From the NCBI RefSeq assembly GCF_026712245.1, contig NZ_JAPPUY010000003.1, positions 186,001 to 250,000 on the forward strand: a DNA stretch of 64,000 bases. The letters are read 5' to 3'. The notes under the pieces are model-generated. The model was not told where the DNA came from. It searched no databases and saw only the letters and a program-made list of their open reading frames with translations. Position numbers and translations under genes: made by a program. Positions 32,107 through 41,098 of this stretch are shown here, one piece after another. Source of the stretch: Roseateles hydrophilus. Lineage in GTDB: Bacteria > Pseudomonadota > Gammaproteobacteria > Burkholderiales > Burkholderiaceae_C. How positions within the stretch are numbered: the stretch's first letter is position 1; every line of letters starts with the position of its first letter.

Positions 32107-33495
32107 TCACGCCCAGCCCATGCTGGCGGCGATGGCCAGCAGCGCCAGTGCCATGACGAGGTAGGCCGCCTGCAGCGGCAGCATCCAGCGCACCCAGGTG
32201 CCGTAGGGGATGCCCGACAGCGCCAGCACGCCCACGGTGATGCCGGACGTCGGGATGACGGCCGTCGTCAGCTCGCCGAACTGGAAGGCCAGCACGGCGG
32301 TCTGGCGCGTGATGCCCACCAGGTCGGCCAGCGGCGCCATCAGCGGCATGGTCAGCGCCGCCTGGCCGGTGCCGGAGTGGATGAAGAAGTTGATGACCGA
32401 CTGGATCAGGAACATCTTCTGCGCGGCGAACACCGGGTTCTCCGAGCCCACCAGCGGCGCCAGCGCATGCAGCATCGTGTCGATGATCTGGCCGTCGCGC
32501 AGCAGGATGACGGTGGCCTTGGCCAGCGCGATGACGAGGGCCGTGCCGACCAGGTCGCGCGCGCCGTGCAGGAAGGCGGCGACGATGTCGTCGGCCGACA
32601 GCCGCGCCACCAGCCCCACCGCGACGGCCATGACGAGGAACAGCGCGGCGATCTCCTCGATGTACCAGCCCCAGCGCACGACGCCCGCGATCATGCCCAC
32701 CAGCGTGGCGGCGAACAGCCACAGCACGGCGCGCTGGCGGCCGGTCATGCCGGCGAAGGCCTCGAAGCTGGCCAGGTCCAGCGTGCGGCGGCGCTCCTCG
32801 TCCAGCGCGAAGCTGGGGCTGAGCTCGGGCTGGCGGCGGATGCGCGCGGCCCACCACATCAGGAAGGCGATGGTCAGCCCCGTCGCGATGGCCCAGCAGA
32901 TCGCGCGGTAGCCGATGCCGGAGAACAGCGGCACGCCGGCGATGCCCTGCGCCACGCCGACGTTGAACGGGTTCAGGAAGGCGGTGGCGAAGCCCACCTG
33001 CGAGCCGACGAAGGGGATGGCCACGCCGGTCAGCGAGTCCAGCCGCAGCGCCAGCGCCAGCGGGATGAAGATCAGCACGAAGGGGATGGCCTCCTCGGCC
33101 ATGCCGAAGGTGGCGCCGCCCAGCGAGAACAGCGTGACGAAGCCAGGGATGACGGCCGCCCGCACCCACGCGGATTGCCGGTGCGCGCGGGCCACGGCCT
33201 TGATCATCGCGTCGATGGCCTCGGTCTTCTGCAGCACGGCGAACGCGCCGCCGACGATGAGCACGAAGCCGATGATGAGCGCCGCCTCCACGAAGCCCTT
33301 GATGGGCGCGGTGAGGAAGGCGACCACCCCCTGCGGCTTGGCCGCGGCGGGCTGGAAGCTGCCGGCGACGACGACCGGCTTGCCGTTGACCAGCTCGGTC
33401 TCGAAGCGGCCGCCCGGCACCACCCAGGTGGCCAGCGCAATGAGCGCCAGCAGGGCCAGCAGCAGGACGAAGGTGTTGGGGAGCTTGAGCTTCAT
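32107..33495 (-). CDS. YfcC/DcuC-family permease (candidate arginine or dipeptide transporter)
   Basis: 462 residues with about 11-12 transmembrane segments. The N-terminal LLALIALATWVVPGGRFE and the central GGATFGMAEEAIPF and GSQVGFATAFLNPFNVGVAQ motifs belong to the YfcC (DcuC superfamily) permeases; VINFFIHSGTGQAALTMPLMAPL near residue 380 is the matching C-terminal half-repeat signature. Members are found next to arginine deiminase and peptidase genes and are thought to move arginine, ornithine or small peptides, but few have been tested. Its ATG overlaps the stop of the AstE-like gene (ATGA), placing it firmly in the cyanophycinase-ast operon. Confidence 0.82.
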   Translation of the reverse strand: MKLKLPNTFVLLLALLALIALATWVVPGGRFETELVNGKPVVVAGSFQPAAAKPQGVVAFLTAPIKGFVEAALIIGFVLIVGGAFAVLQKTEAIDAMIKAVARAHRQSAWVRAAVIPGFVTLFSLGGATFGMAEEAIPFVLIFIPLALALRLDSLTGVAIPFVGSQVGFATAFLNPFNVGVAQGIAGVPLFSGIGYRAICWAIATGLTIAFLMWWAARIRRQPELSPSFALDEERRRTLDLASFEAFAGMTGRQRAVLWLFAATLVGMIAGVVRWGWYIEEIAALFLVMAVAVGLVARLSADDIVAAFLHGARDLVGTALVIALAKATVILLRDGQIIDTMLHALAPLVGSENPVFAAQKMFLIQSVINFFIHSGTGQAALTMPLMAPLADLVGITRQTAVLAFQFGELTTAVIPTSGITVGVLALSGIPYGTWVRWMLPLQAAYLVMALALLAIAASMGWA

Positions 33496-34610
33496 GGCGA
33501 CAGCAGGTTGCCGCTGCGCCACGGGGTGGCGCCGGCGATCTTCATGAGCCGCATGCCGCGCGTGGCGTAGCGGCGCGACGTGCGGGCAAAGCAGCGGCCG
33601 GCGGCGCGGGCGTGCAGCGGCGTGCGCGCATCGGACAGCGGGCAGACGAGTTCGGCCACCAGCTCGCCGGCGGCCACCCAGTCGCCTGGCGCCTTGGCGA
33701 ACACGACGACGCCGGGCACGGGCGCGGTGACCGGCTCCACGCCCTCCAGCGGCGTGGCGGCACAGGCCGGCGGCGCGGGTGCGGCGTCGCCCCGCACATG
33801 GCCGGTGTCCTGCAGAAAGGCCAGCAGCGCGTCGGCGTCCTGCTCGGCCAGCGCCTGCGACACCTCGGTCTCGCCGCGCAGCTCCACGGTGGCGGCCAGG
33901 CAGCCCAGCGGGTCGATGGGGAAGCGGCCGTCGAAGTGCGCGGCCAGCTCCCACCAGGTGCGCGCCACGGTCTCGTCGAAGGGCTCGTCGCCCGACACCT
34001 CGGCCACCAGCAGCGCCTGCGCGCCCAGCCGGGCGGCCAGCGGCGCGAGGGCCGCGGCCTGCGGCGTGGCGGTGTAGACGTGCATGACGGCCTCGTTGTC
34101 GCAGTGCAGGTCCAGCACCAGGTCGGCATCGACCGCCAGGCCTTGCAGCAGCCGCTTCAGCGCCTCGGCGGCATCGGCCGGCTGCCAGGCCTGCAGCAGC
34201 GCGGCGCTGGCCGCGCGGATGGCGCGCGCATTGGCGTCGCGGTCGGCGCCCAGCCGGCCTTCCAGCCGCGGGATGAGCGCCGCCGTCAGGTGCCTGAAGC
34301 GGCGGTTGAAGTTCAGGCCCGTGGCGAGGTCGAAGCGGCCGAAGGCGCTGCCTTGCAGGTGCTGCGCCAGGCCCAGCGGGTTGGCCATGGGCACCAGCAC
34401 GATCTCGCCGTCGATGGCGCCGGCGTCGTCCAGCGCCTGCAGCCGCTGCGCCAGCGCCTGCGCAACCAGCATGGGCGGCACCTCGTCGGCATGCAGCGCG
34501 GCCTGCAGATAGGCCTTGCGGCCGGACACGCCGCGTCCGAAGTGCAGGCTGCGCAGGCAGTGGGTGGTGCCGGCACTGGCGGCCGGCAGGTCGTGGATCA
34601 GGGTTCGCAT
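33492..34610 (-). CDS. Succinylglutamate desuccinylase/aspartoacylase family zinc hydrolase
   Basis: 372 residues, no signal peptide, so cytoplasmic. Zinc ligands are His40 and Glu43 (LHADEVPP) and His169 (LDLHCDNE); the catalytic Glu is probably Glu243 in TVELRGETEV. A C-terminal beta domain (about 285-372) with PVPGVVVFAKAPGDWVAAGELVAEL resembles the biotinyl-like barrel of the larger M14-type AstE/aspartoacylase subgroup. Canonical AstE hydrolyses N-succinylglutamate, but this is the extended, divergent subgroup. It lies between the cyanophycinase gene (12 bp gap) and the permease (ATGA overlap). Hydrolysis of beta-aspartyl-arginine or another N-acyl amino acid is an alternative to the AST role. 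Confidence 0.82.
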   Translation of the reverse strand: MRTLIHDLPAASAGTTHCLRSLHFGRGVSGRKAYLQAALHADEVPPMLVAQALAQRLQALDDAGAIDGEIVLVPMANPLGLAQHLQGSAFGRFDLATGLNFNRRFRHLTAALIPRLEGRLGADRDANARAIRAASAALLQAWQPADAAEALKRLLQGLAVDADLVLDLHCDNEAVMHVYTATPQAAALAPLAARLGAQALLVAEVSGDEPFDETVARTWWELAAHFDGRFPIDPLGCLAATVELRGETEVSQALAEQDADALLAFLQDTGHVRGDAAPAPPACAATPLEGVEPVTAPVPGVVVFAKAPGDWVAAGELVAELVCPLSDARTPLHARAAGRCFARTSRRYATRGMRLMKIAGATPWRSGNLLSP

Positions 34611-34622
34611 CGGGCAGGGCGC

Positions 34623-35849
34623 TCAGGGCGCGGTGATCGGCGTCACGAAGGGCGTGGCCACGCGCACGGGCTGCACGTCCAGCCGCGCGTTCAGCACGGT
34701 GTAGTCCTCGCCGCCCAGCGCGCCGCTGAACCAGCCCGTCAGACCCGCGCCCTTGTAGAGCCGGAACTCGAAGCCCACGTCGGGCGCAGCGTCGCCGCCG
34801 CGCGGCCGCGCGCGCCAGGCCAGGCCGCGCACCTCGGGCGCCGGGCTGTCCAGCAGCTGGGCCATCGCGGTGACGAGGGTGTTGTCGCCGAGGATGTCGA
34901 GGAAGTAGGTGTCGGCGCGCAGGTAGGGCTTGTAGTCGCTGGCGGTGGGGTCGATGCGCGGCTCGCGCAGCTTGTGCGCGGCGGGCGTGGTGACGCCGGT
35001 GGCGAGGTCGTGGCGATCGCCGCGGTCCAGGTAGCTCAGGCGTGCGCCGCGCAGGTTGAAGTGCGGCAGCCGCGCATCGCTGCTGGCGTCGGACAGGTCC
35101 ACCAGCAGCGCGCCGCGCGCGCCGATGACCTCCACCGCCGTGCCCTTGACGACGATGGCCGAGTCCTCCTCCACGCCCAGGCCCAGCCGGTAGCCGAAGG
35201 CGCGCATGGCCGGCAGCATGCGGCCGATGCGGCCGCGCTTGAGGAAGTGCTGGTCGATGAAGAGGTCGGGCCCGACGAAGCCCAACCCGCGGTCGTACTC
35301 GCGGCGCTCGCGCCAGCGGCCCTTGAGGATGTCCAGGTTGTCCTGCGCGTCGCGGAACATCATGCGGCTCATGATGGCCGCACCGGCGCTGGTGCCGGCC
35401 ACGACACCACCGCCGTCGAACACCTCGCGGATGGCCTTCAGCATCGCGGTGGGCTGGCCGCCGGGCTGCAGCGTGTCGACGATGAGCTCCTGCGCGCCGC
35501 CGGAGAAGAACACCGCGCGCGCGGCCTTGACCTGCGCGATCAGCGCGGGGTCGGCCAGCTTGGCGGCCAGGTCCACGCCGGCCAGGCGCGGCGCCACCGG
35601 GATGACTTCGGCCTGCGCGCCGCGGCGGTTCAGCGCGGCGGCGATCTGCGCACCGCTGCGCGCCGGGTTGGCGGCCGCCGTCGCGAACACGGCGATGCGC
35701 GCACCCGCGCCGCCGGCCTCATCGACGATGCGCTGCCAGACGGCGTCGTTGTCGGTTTTCAGCGCGCCGCCGATGACGATGGCCGTGCCGGCCTGCGCGG
35801 CGCCGGCGGCCAGCAAGGCGGCCAACAAAAGGGGTTTCACGAACTTCAT
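34623..35849 (-). CDS. cphE: Cyanophycinase, exported (peptidase family S51)
   Basis: 408 residues with a Sec signal peptide (MKFVKPLLLAALLAAGAAQA). The S51 fold is recognisable: IVIGGAL at the start of the mature protein, FFSGGAQ, the nucleophile Ser154 in AGTSAGAA, Gln200-His201 in DQHFLKRGR, and GLGVEEDSAIVV. These match extracellular cyanophycinases, which release beta-aspartyl-arginine dipeptides from multi-L-arginyl-poly-L-aspartate. A C-terminal region of about 100 residues beyond the catalytic domain is extra compared with cytoplasmic CphB. It is the first gene of the arginine operon and divergent from a TonB receptor. The family also contains dipeptidase E-like enzymes, but the signal peptide and QHF motif favour cyanophycinase. 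Confidence 0.88.
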   Translation of the reverse strand: MKFVKPLLLAALLAAGAAQAGTAIVIGGALKTDNDAVWQRIVDEAGGAGARIAVFATAAANPARSGAQIAAALNRRGAQAEVIPVAPRLAGVDLAAKLADPALIAQVKAARAVFFSGGAQELIVDTLQPGGQPTAMLKAIREVFDGGGVVAGTSAGAAIMSRMMFRDAQDNLDILKGRWRERREYDRGLGFVGPDLFIDQHFLKRGRIGRMLPAMRAFGYRLGLGVEEDSAIVVKGTAVEVIGARGALLVDLSDASSDARLPHFNLRGARLSYLDRGDRHDLATGVTTPAAHKLREPRIDPTASDYKPYLRADTYFLDILGDNTLVTAMAQLLDSPAPEVRGLAWRARPRGGDAAPDVGFEFRLYKGAGLTGWFSGALGGEDYTVLNARLDVQPVRVATPFVTPITAP

Positions 35850-36096
35850 GCAGCCATGTTGTCAGCGGGCCTGTGCGGCGGCCACAGGGTTGGGCCCCGC
35901 ATCGGTGCGCCATGCACCGCGGACGCAATTGCATGTCGCTTCAACGCAAGCGCTGTGGCGAGGCCGCCCGGCCCGCTTGCCGGGAAGCGACGCGCATTTG
36001 CGCGCAAGCGACCGGCGCGCCCAAACCCCATAGGCAAGTCGCGACGCGCCTCCCTAACCTGATTGGCATCCGCTCACCGCCACACCCCGAGGCCCT
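35850..36096. promoter_or_regulatory. Divergent control region between cphE and the TonB receptor
   Basis: 247 bp without a gene. It must hold both outward promoters. A perfect 10-bp palindrome TTGCGCGCAA (35998-36007) lies about 90 bp before the receptor ATG, and repeated CGCAAGCG words occur at about 35945 and 36003. I could not identify -35/-10 pairs with confidence. Confidence 0.45.
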
Positions 36097-38868
36097 ATGA
36101 CCCCAGCCCGTTCTTTCTCGCTGCACACGCTGGCCCATGCCGCGCTGCTCACCGTCACCGCGCTCACCGCGCATGCCCAGGACCAGAAGCTCGAACGCGT
36201 GGAGGTCACCGGCTCCAGCATCAAGCGCATCGACGGCGAGGCCGCGCTGCCGGTGGACGTCATCAAGCGCGCCGACATCGACAAGGCCGGCGTGACGACG
36301 GCCGCCGAGCTGCTGCAGAAGATCACGTCCAACGTCGGCGGCCTGACCGACGGCGCCAGCGTGACCGACCAGACCGGCGGCCAGCGCGGCTTCAACGGCG
36401 CCAACCTGCGCGGCCTGGGCGTGTCCAGCACGCTGGTGCTGCTGAACGGCCGGCGCCTGGCCAACTTCGCCTCGCCGGGCGACAACGCCGGCGTGGACCT
36501 GAACAACATCCCCACCGGCGCCATCCAGCGCGTGGAAGTGCTGAAGGACGGCGCCTCCGCCATCTACGGCACCGATGCGATGGGCGGCGTCATCAACTTC
36601 ATCACCCGCAAGGACTACCAAGGCGCCGACCTGAGCGTCTACGGCCTGCGCACGCAGGACGGCGGCGCCGGCAAGACGACGTTCAGCGCCTCCGGCGGCT
36701 TCGGCGACCTCGCGCGCGACCGCTTCAACGTGTTCGCCGCGCTGGACGTGCAGCAACTCGACGCGCTGGACGCCAGCCAGCGCGACTTCATCCAGGCATA
36801 CAGCCTGCCCACGCGGCTGCCGCCGCAGACGTCCAGCAACAGCTTCCCGGCCAACGTGGACCTGACGTCCGGCCAGCTCAGCGCGCTGAACGCCTTCGTG
36901 CTGGCCAACCCCAACACCGCCCTCAAGGGCAGCAACGCCAACGGCACCTGGAACCCGGGTGGCGTGAACTCCGGCTCGCGCCGCGTGAACTTCGGCAAGG
37001 CCTCGTGCACCGGCGGGCTGAACCCGAATTCCGTGCAGCCGCTGGGCCTGGGCGGCCGCGAGGGCTGCTCCTACGACTACGTCGCCGGCTCGGAGATCTA
37101 CCCCAAGTCCGACAAGGCCAGCGTCATCGGCCGCGCGACCTTGCAGCTGGCCGAGGAGCACCAGCTGTTCATCGAGGCGCTGTTCGCCAAGACCGACACC
37201 GACTACGCCGCCTCACCCGCCACGGCGCGCTTCCGCACCGCCTCGGGCATCACGCTGCCGGCGTCGCTGCAGGCCGTCACCGGCATCACCAGTGCGGTGG
37301 ATTTCCGCTTCCGCCTGGAAGACGCCGGCAAGCGCATCAGCCGCGTGGAGAGCCAGGCCACCCGCGTCGTGGCCGGCGCCAACGGCCGTTTCGCCGACTG
37401 GGACTACGACGTCGCGCTGAACCACAGCGTCAACAAAGCCACCGACACCAACCTCGACGGCTGGGTGTCACTGACAAAGCTGGAAGCCGGCATCAAGGCG
37501 GGCGCCTACAACCCCTTCCAGCGTGCCAGCGACGCCAGCGCCGGCCGCGCCTTCATGAACAGCATCCGCATCGACGGCGCCGCGCGCATCGCCGAGGGCA
37601 GCAGCACCAGCCTGGACGGCAAGCTGACCCGCGCGCTCACCACGCTGGCCGGCGGCGACCTGATGCTGGCCGTGGGCGCCGAGCTGCGCCGCGAGAAGCT
37701 GCAGTTCCGCGCGACCGATGCGCTCAAGAGCAACGACGTCAACAACGACCGCTCCAGCTCCGGCCCGCTGCTGGCCGACACCGACCACCACCGCGACGTG
37801 ATGGGCGCCTTCGCCGAGCTGAGCGCGCCGTTCACCAAGCAGTGGGAAGGCCAGTTGGCGCTGCGCCACGACCGCTACGACGGCATCTACGACGCCGCCA
37901 CCAACACCACGTCGCCCAAGCTCAACACCACCAACCCCAAGCTGGGCCTGAGCTTCCGCCCCGACCGCACGCTGCTGGCGCGCGCGTCCTACGGCACCGG
38001 CTTCCGTGCGCCGACGGTGTCGGAGCTGTTCCGCCCGCTGCGCTCCGGCATCACGGCCAGCTTCGTGAAGGACCCGGTGTCCGGCGAGGTCGCGCAGATG
38101 GCGGTGGACCGCTACTCCAACCCGGCGCTCAAGCCCGAGAAGAGCAAGCAGTTCAACATCGGCATGGTGTTCGAGCCGAACAAGCAGTGGAACGGCAGCG
38201 TCGACTACTGGGCCATCCGCAAGACCGACATCATTTCCGAGATCGGCGAGGAGACCATCTTCACCAACCCGATCTACTACAACGACCCCACCATCGTGAA
38301 GCGCTTCTCCGACGGCTTCGTCGAGTTCGTCAACGTGAAGAAGGAGAACCGCGGCAAGCTCGACACCTCGGGCCTGGACGTGTCGCTGGCCTGGCGCGGC
38401 GAGAACACCGCCTACGGCCGCTTCGGCGCCAGCCTGGCGGGCACGCTGATCACCGAGTACAAGTTCAACACCGACCCGCGCTCGCCCATGGTGGACGGCC
38501 TGGGCAAGTTCCGCGACGACAAGGCCGTGCAACGCTGGCGCCACAAGCTCAGCGTGGACTGGGACCTGCGCGACGTCGGCCTGACGCTGGCCAACACCTA
38601 CCTGTCCGGCTACCGCGACCAGAACACGCCGGGCCTGGCCGCGCCGGAATGGAACGACCGCGACGTGAAGCCCTACTCGCTGTGGGACCTGACGGGCAGC
38701 TACCGCATCACGCCGCAGCTGCGCCTGCGCGCCGGCGTGCTGAACCTGGCCGACACGGCCCCGCCGTTCACCAACCAGTCGCGCTACTTCCAGGTCACCT
38801 GGGACCCGACCTATGGTGACCCGCGCGGCCGCAGCTACTTCGTCAGCCTGAGCTACGCGATGCGCTGA
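36097..38868 (+). CDS. TonB-dependent receptor, candidate for cyanophycin fragments or basic peptides
   Basis: 923 residues. A signal peptide ends LTAHAQ near residue 28, followed by a TonB-box-like LERVEVTG, then a plug domain with ELLQKITSNVGG, GANLRGLGVSSTLVLLNGRRLA and VEVLKDGASAIYGTDAMGGVINFIT, typical of the iron/peptide/vitamin-type receptors seen in Xanthomonadales and Burkholderiales. The barrel fills the rest and ends SYFVSLSYAMR. It is divergent from the cyanophycinase operon, which suggests uptake of beta-Asp-Arg peptides or related nitrogen polymers. No siderophore genes are nearby. Ligand is inference from context only. Confidence 0.88.
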   Translation: MTPARSFSLHTLAHAALLTVTALTAHAQDQKLERVEVTGSSIKRIDGEAALPVDVIKRADIDKAGVTTAAELLQKITSNVGGLTDGASVTDQTGGQRGFNGANLRGLGVSSTLVLLNGRRLANFASPGDNAGVDLNNIPTGAIQRVEVLKDGASAIYGTDAMGGVINFITRKDYQGADLSVYGLRTQDGGAGKTTFSASGGFGDLARDRFNVFAALDVQQLDALDASQRDFIQAYSLPTRLPPQTSSNSFPANVDLTSGQLSALNAFVLANPNTALKGSNANGTWNPGGVNSGSRRVNFGKASCTGGLNPNSVQPLGLGGREGCSYDYVAGSEIYPKSDKASVIGRATLQLAEEHQLFIEALFAKTDTDYAASPATARFRTASGITLPASLQAVTGITSAVDFRFRLEDAGKRISRVESQATRVVAGANGRFADWDYDVALNHSVNKATDTNLDGWVSLTKLEAGIKAGAYNPFQRASDASAGRAFMNSIRIDGAARIAEGSSTSLDGKLTRALTTLAGGDLMLAVGAELRREKLQFRATDALKSNDVNNDRSSSGPLLADTDHHRDVMGAFAELSAPFTKQWEGQLALRHDRYDGIYDAATNTTSPKLNTTNPKLGLSFRPDRTLLARASYGTGFRAPTVSELFRPLRSGITASFVKDPVSGEVAQMAVDRYSNPALKPEKSKQFNIGMVFEPNKQWNGSVDYWAIRKTDIISEIGEETIFTNPIYYNDPTIVKRFSDGFVEFVNVKKENRGKLDTSGLDVSLAWRGENTAYGRFGASLAGTLITEYKFNTDPRSPMVDGLGKFRDDKAVQRWRHKLSVDWDLRDVGLTLANTYLSGYRDQNTPGLAAPEWNDRDVKPYSLWDLTGSYRITPQLRLRAGVLNLADTAPPFTNQSRYFQVTWDPTYGDPRGRSYFVSLSYAMR

Positions 38869-38880
38869 AGGGCCGCGGCC

Positions 38881-38928
38881 TGAACCGGGGCGGGCATCGG
38901 GCGCCGCACCGGTTCACGCACCGGTTCA
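38881..38928. repeat. TGAACCGG inverted/direct repeats between convergent genes
   Basis: TGAACCGG at 38881-38888 pairs with CCGGTTCA at 38909-38916 or at 38921-38928; the last copy overlaps the sigma-factor stop codon. The mutually exclusive 8-bp stems could terminate or protect both convergent transcripts, though neither has a T-tract. Confidence 0.4.
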
Positions 38929-40185
38929 GTTGGCCAGGCGCGTCGCCCGCTCCAGCAGCAGCGCGCGCTGCACCTCGTTGTGCTGCAGCTCCGCAGCGCG
39001 CAGGTAGGCCTCACGGGCCTCGGTCACGCGGCCCAGGCGCTCCAGCACATCGGCCTGGGCGCCGGCCAGGTAGGGGTAGCGCTGCAGCTGCGGCTCGGCG
39101 GCCAGCGCGTCCAGCAGCGGCAGCGCGGCGGCCGGGCCGTCGGCGAAGCTGATGGCCAGCGCGCGGTTCAGCGCGATGACGGGCGAGGGGTTCAGCGCCA
39201 GCAGGCGGTCATAGCCCTGCACGATGGCGCGCCAGTCGGTGTCCTCGGCGCGCGCCGCGCGCGCATGGCAGGCCGCGATGGACGCCTGCAGCGTGTACGG
39301 CCCGGGCTCGCCCAGCGCCAGCGCTTGCGTGAGCGCCGCCAGGCCGCGCTGGATGAGCAGGCGGTCCCACTTGCGACGGTCCTGGTCGGGCAACAGCACG
39401 GGGCGGCCTGCGGCGTCCAGCCGCGCGGGCAGGCGCGAGGCCTGGATCTCCAGCAACGCGGCCAGGCCGTGCACCTCGCCGTCCTGCGGCAGCAGGTGCT
39501 GCAGCTGGCGGGCCAGGCGCAGGGCTTCGTCGCACAGCGCCGGGCGCAGCAGCGTCGCGCCGCTGCCGGCGCTGTGGCCCTCGTTGAAGATCAGGTAGAC
39601 CACGGCCAGCACGGCGCCCAGGCGCTGCTCGCGCTCCTCGGCCGGCGGCAGCTCATAGGCCTGGCCGTTGAGCGCCTTCTTGGCGCGCACGATGCGCTGC
39701 GCGACGGTGGCCTCGGGCTGCAGGAAGGCCCGGGCGATCTCGGCGGTCTCCAGCCCGCCCAGCAGTCGCAGCGTCAGCGCCACCTGCGCCTCGCGCGGCA
39801 GCACGGGGTGGCAGGCGATGAAGATGAGCCGCAGCAGCTCGTCGCCGATGGCGGCCTGGTCGCGCGCGGCGTCGAGCTGCTCGGTGAAGTCGGGCACGAC
39901 GTGGGTGCCATAGGCCGCGTCGTCGGCCGCGAGGTGCTCATGCTCGCGCGCCAGCATCGCGCGGCGGCGCAGCCGGTCCAGCGCCTTGTTGCGGGTGGCG
40001 GTCATCAGCCACGCGGCCGGGTTGGCGGGCTGGCCGTCGCGCGGCCAGCTGTCCAGCGCGGCGATGAGGGCGTCCTGCGCGCAGTCCTCGGCCTCGTCCA
40101 GGTCGTGCAGCAGCTTGGCCGCCGCGCCGACAAGGCGGCTGCGCTCCAGGCGCCAGACGCCGGCGGCGATGTCGGCATGGCTCAC
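38926..40185 (-). CDS. ECF RNA polymerase sigma factor, ECF42-type with C-terminal TPR-like extension
   Basis: 419 residues, far longer than a standard ECF sigma factor of about 190. Residues of about 10-85 are region 2 (DLDEAEDCAQDALIAALDSWP, NPAAWLMTATRNKALDRLRR); about 115-175 is region 4 (REAQVALTLRLLGGLETAEIARAFL and VAQRIVRAKKAL). From about 190 to the end is a helical DUF6596/TPR-like domain (AVVYLIFNEGHSA, NPSPVIALNRALAISFADG). No anti-sigma gene is present. The architecture and five upstream genes, including two DGPF proteins, match the ECF42 group, whose C-terminal domain is thought to control activity. It is the last gene of the cluster, 4 bp after the upstream stop. Confidence 0.9.
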   Translation of the reverse strand: MSHADIAAGVWRLERSRLVGAAAKLLHDLDEAEDCAQDALIAALDSWPRDGQPANPAAWLMTATRNKALDRLRRRAMLAREHEHLAADDAAYGTHVVPDFTEQLDAARDQAAIGDELLRLIFIACHPVLPREAQVALTLRLLGGLETAEIARAFLQPEATVAQRIVRAKKALNGQAYELPPAEEREQRLGAVLAVVYLIFNEGHSAGSGATLLRPALCDEALRLARQLQHLLPQDGEVHGLAALLEIQASRLPARLDAAGRPVLLPDQDRRKWDRLLIQRGLAALTQALALGEPGPYTLQASIAACHARAARAEDTDWRAIVQGYDRLLALNPSPVIALNRALAISFADGPAAALPLLDALAAEPQLQRYPYLAGAQADVLERLGRVTEAREAYLRAAELQHNEVQRALLLERATRLAN

Positions 40186-40189
40186 GCGC

Positions 40190-40675
40190 TCACTGCCCGT
40201 CGTAGGCGCGCTGCAGCGCGGCGAGGTCGATCTTCTCCATGGCCCAGATCGCCTGGAACACGCGCTGCACGCGGGCCGCGTCGGGGTCCCGGATCATGTC
40301 GAACCAGGCTGCGGGGATGATCTGCCAGGACAGGCCCCACGCGTCCTCCACCCAGCCGCAGGCCTTGGGCTTGCCGCCCTGGGCCTGCAGCTGTTCCCAC
40401 AGGTGGTCGATCTCCGCCTGGTCCTCGCAGGCCACCATCAGCGAGAACGCTTCGGTGAGCTTGAAGTGAGGGCCGCCGTTGAACGCCGTCATCTGCTGGC
40501 CCAGCAGCTCGAACTGCACCACCATGACGCTGCCGGCCGCACCGGGCGCGTTCTCGCCCCAGCGCTGCGTGTGAATGACCTGGCCGCTGCCAAACACCTG
40601 CAGGTAGTGCGCCACCGCGTCTTCGGCACCCTGCTCGTACCAGATGAAGGGGGTGAGCTTTTGCTGGATTCGCAT
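40190..40675 (-). CDS. VOC-fold PhnB-like protein
   Basis: 161 residues of the PhnB/3-demethylubiquinone-methyltransferase-like VOC group: QKLTPFIWYEQGAEDAVAHYLQVF at the start, MVVQFELLGQQMTAFNGGPHF in the middle and CGWVEDAWGLSWQIIP towards the end. Despite the family name no methyltransferase activity is expected. Members of this group commonly accompany ECF42 sigma factors and DGPF proteins. Spacing is 10 bp from the upstream VOC gene and 4 bp to the sigma gene, so it is cotranscribed. Function unknown. Confidence 0.85.
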   Translation of the reverse strand: MRIQQKLTPFIWYEQGAEDAVAHYLQVFGSGQVIHTQRWGENAPGAAGSVMVVQFELLGQQMTAFNGGPHFKLTEAFSLMVACEDQAEIDHLWEQLQAQGGKPKACGWVEDAWGLSWQIIPAAWFDMIRDPDAARVQRVFQAIWAMEKIDLAALQRAYDGQ

Positions 40676-40685
40676 GGCTGGCGCC

Positions 40686-41087
40686 TCAGGCGGGGCTGCC
40701 GGTCATGCAGGCCAGCTCCCAGATGTGACCGTCCAGGTCCTCGAAGCCGTGGCCGTACATGAAGTCGCCGTGGATCTGCGGCTCACGCGGCACGGCGGCG
40801 CCCGCGGCGCGGGCCTTGGCGACGAGGCTGTCCACCTGCTCGCGGCTCTCGCAACTCAGGCACACCAGCACTTCCGTGGCGGTGGTGGCGTCCACCAGCG
40901 GCTTGCTGGTGAAGCCGCGCGCGAAGTCTTCGGTCAGCAGCATCGCGTAGAGGTTGGGGCCCAGCTCCAGGCAGGCACCCACTTCGTTGCTGAACTGCGG
41001 GTTGAAGCTGTAGCCCATCGCCTCGAAGAAAGCGCGGCTGCGCGGCAGGTCCTTGACGGGCAGGTTGACGTAGATCTGTTGGTGCAT
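40686..41087 (-). CDS. VOC-family (glyoxalase/bleomycin-resistance fold) protein
   Basis: 133 residues: QIYVNLPVKDLPRSRAFFEAMGYSFNPQFS then GHGFEDLDGHIWELACM, the two beta-alpha-beta-beta-beta halves of a VOC fold. The pattern PRSRAFFEAMGYSFN is that of lactoylglutathione lyase-like proteins of unknown substrate, common in DGPF/ECF clusters. A metal site is possible through His/Glu pairs, but the N-terminal metal histidine of true glyoxalase I is not evident. It lies 11 bp after the SRPBCC gene. Confidence 0.85.
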   Translation of the reverse strand: MHQQIYVNLPVKDLPRSRAFFEAMGYSFNPQFSNEVGACLELGPNLYAMLLTEDFARGFTSKPLVDATTATEVLVCLSCESREQVDSLVAKARAAGAAVPREPQIHGDFMYGHGFEDLDGHIWELACMTGSPA

Positions 41088-41098
41088 GGGGTGTCCGG

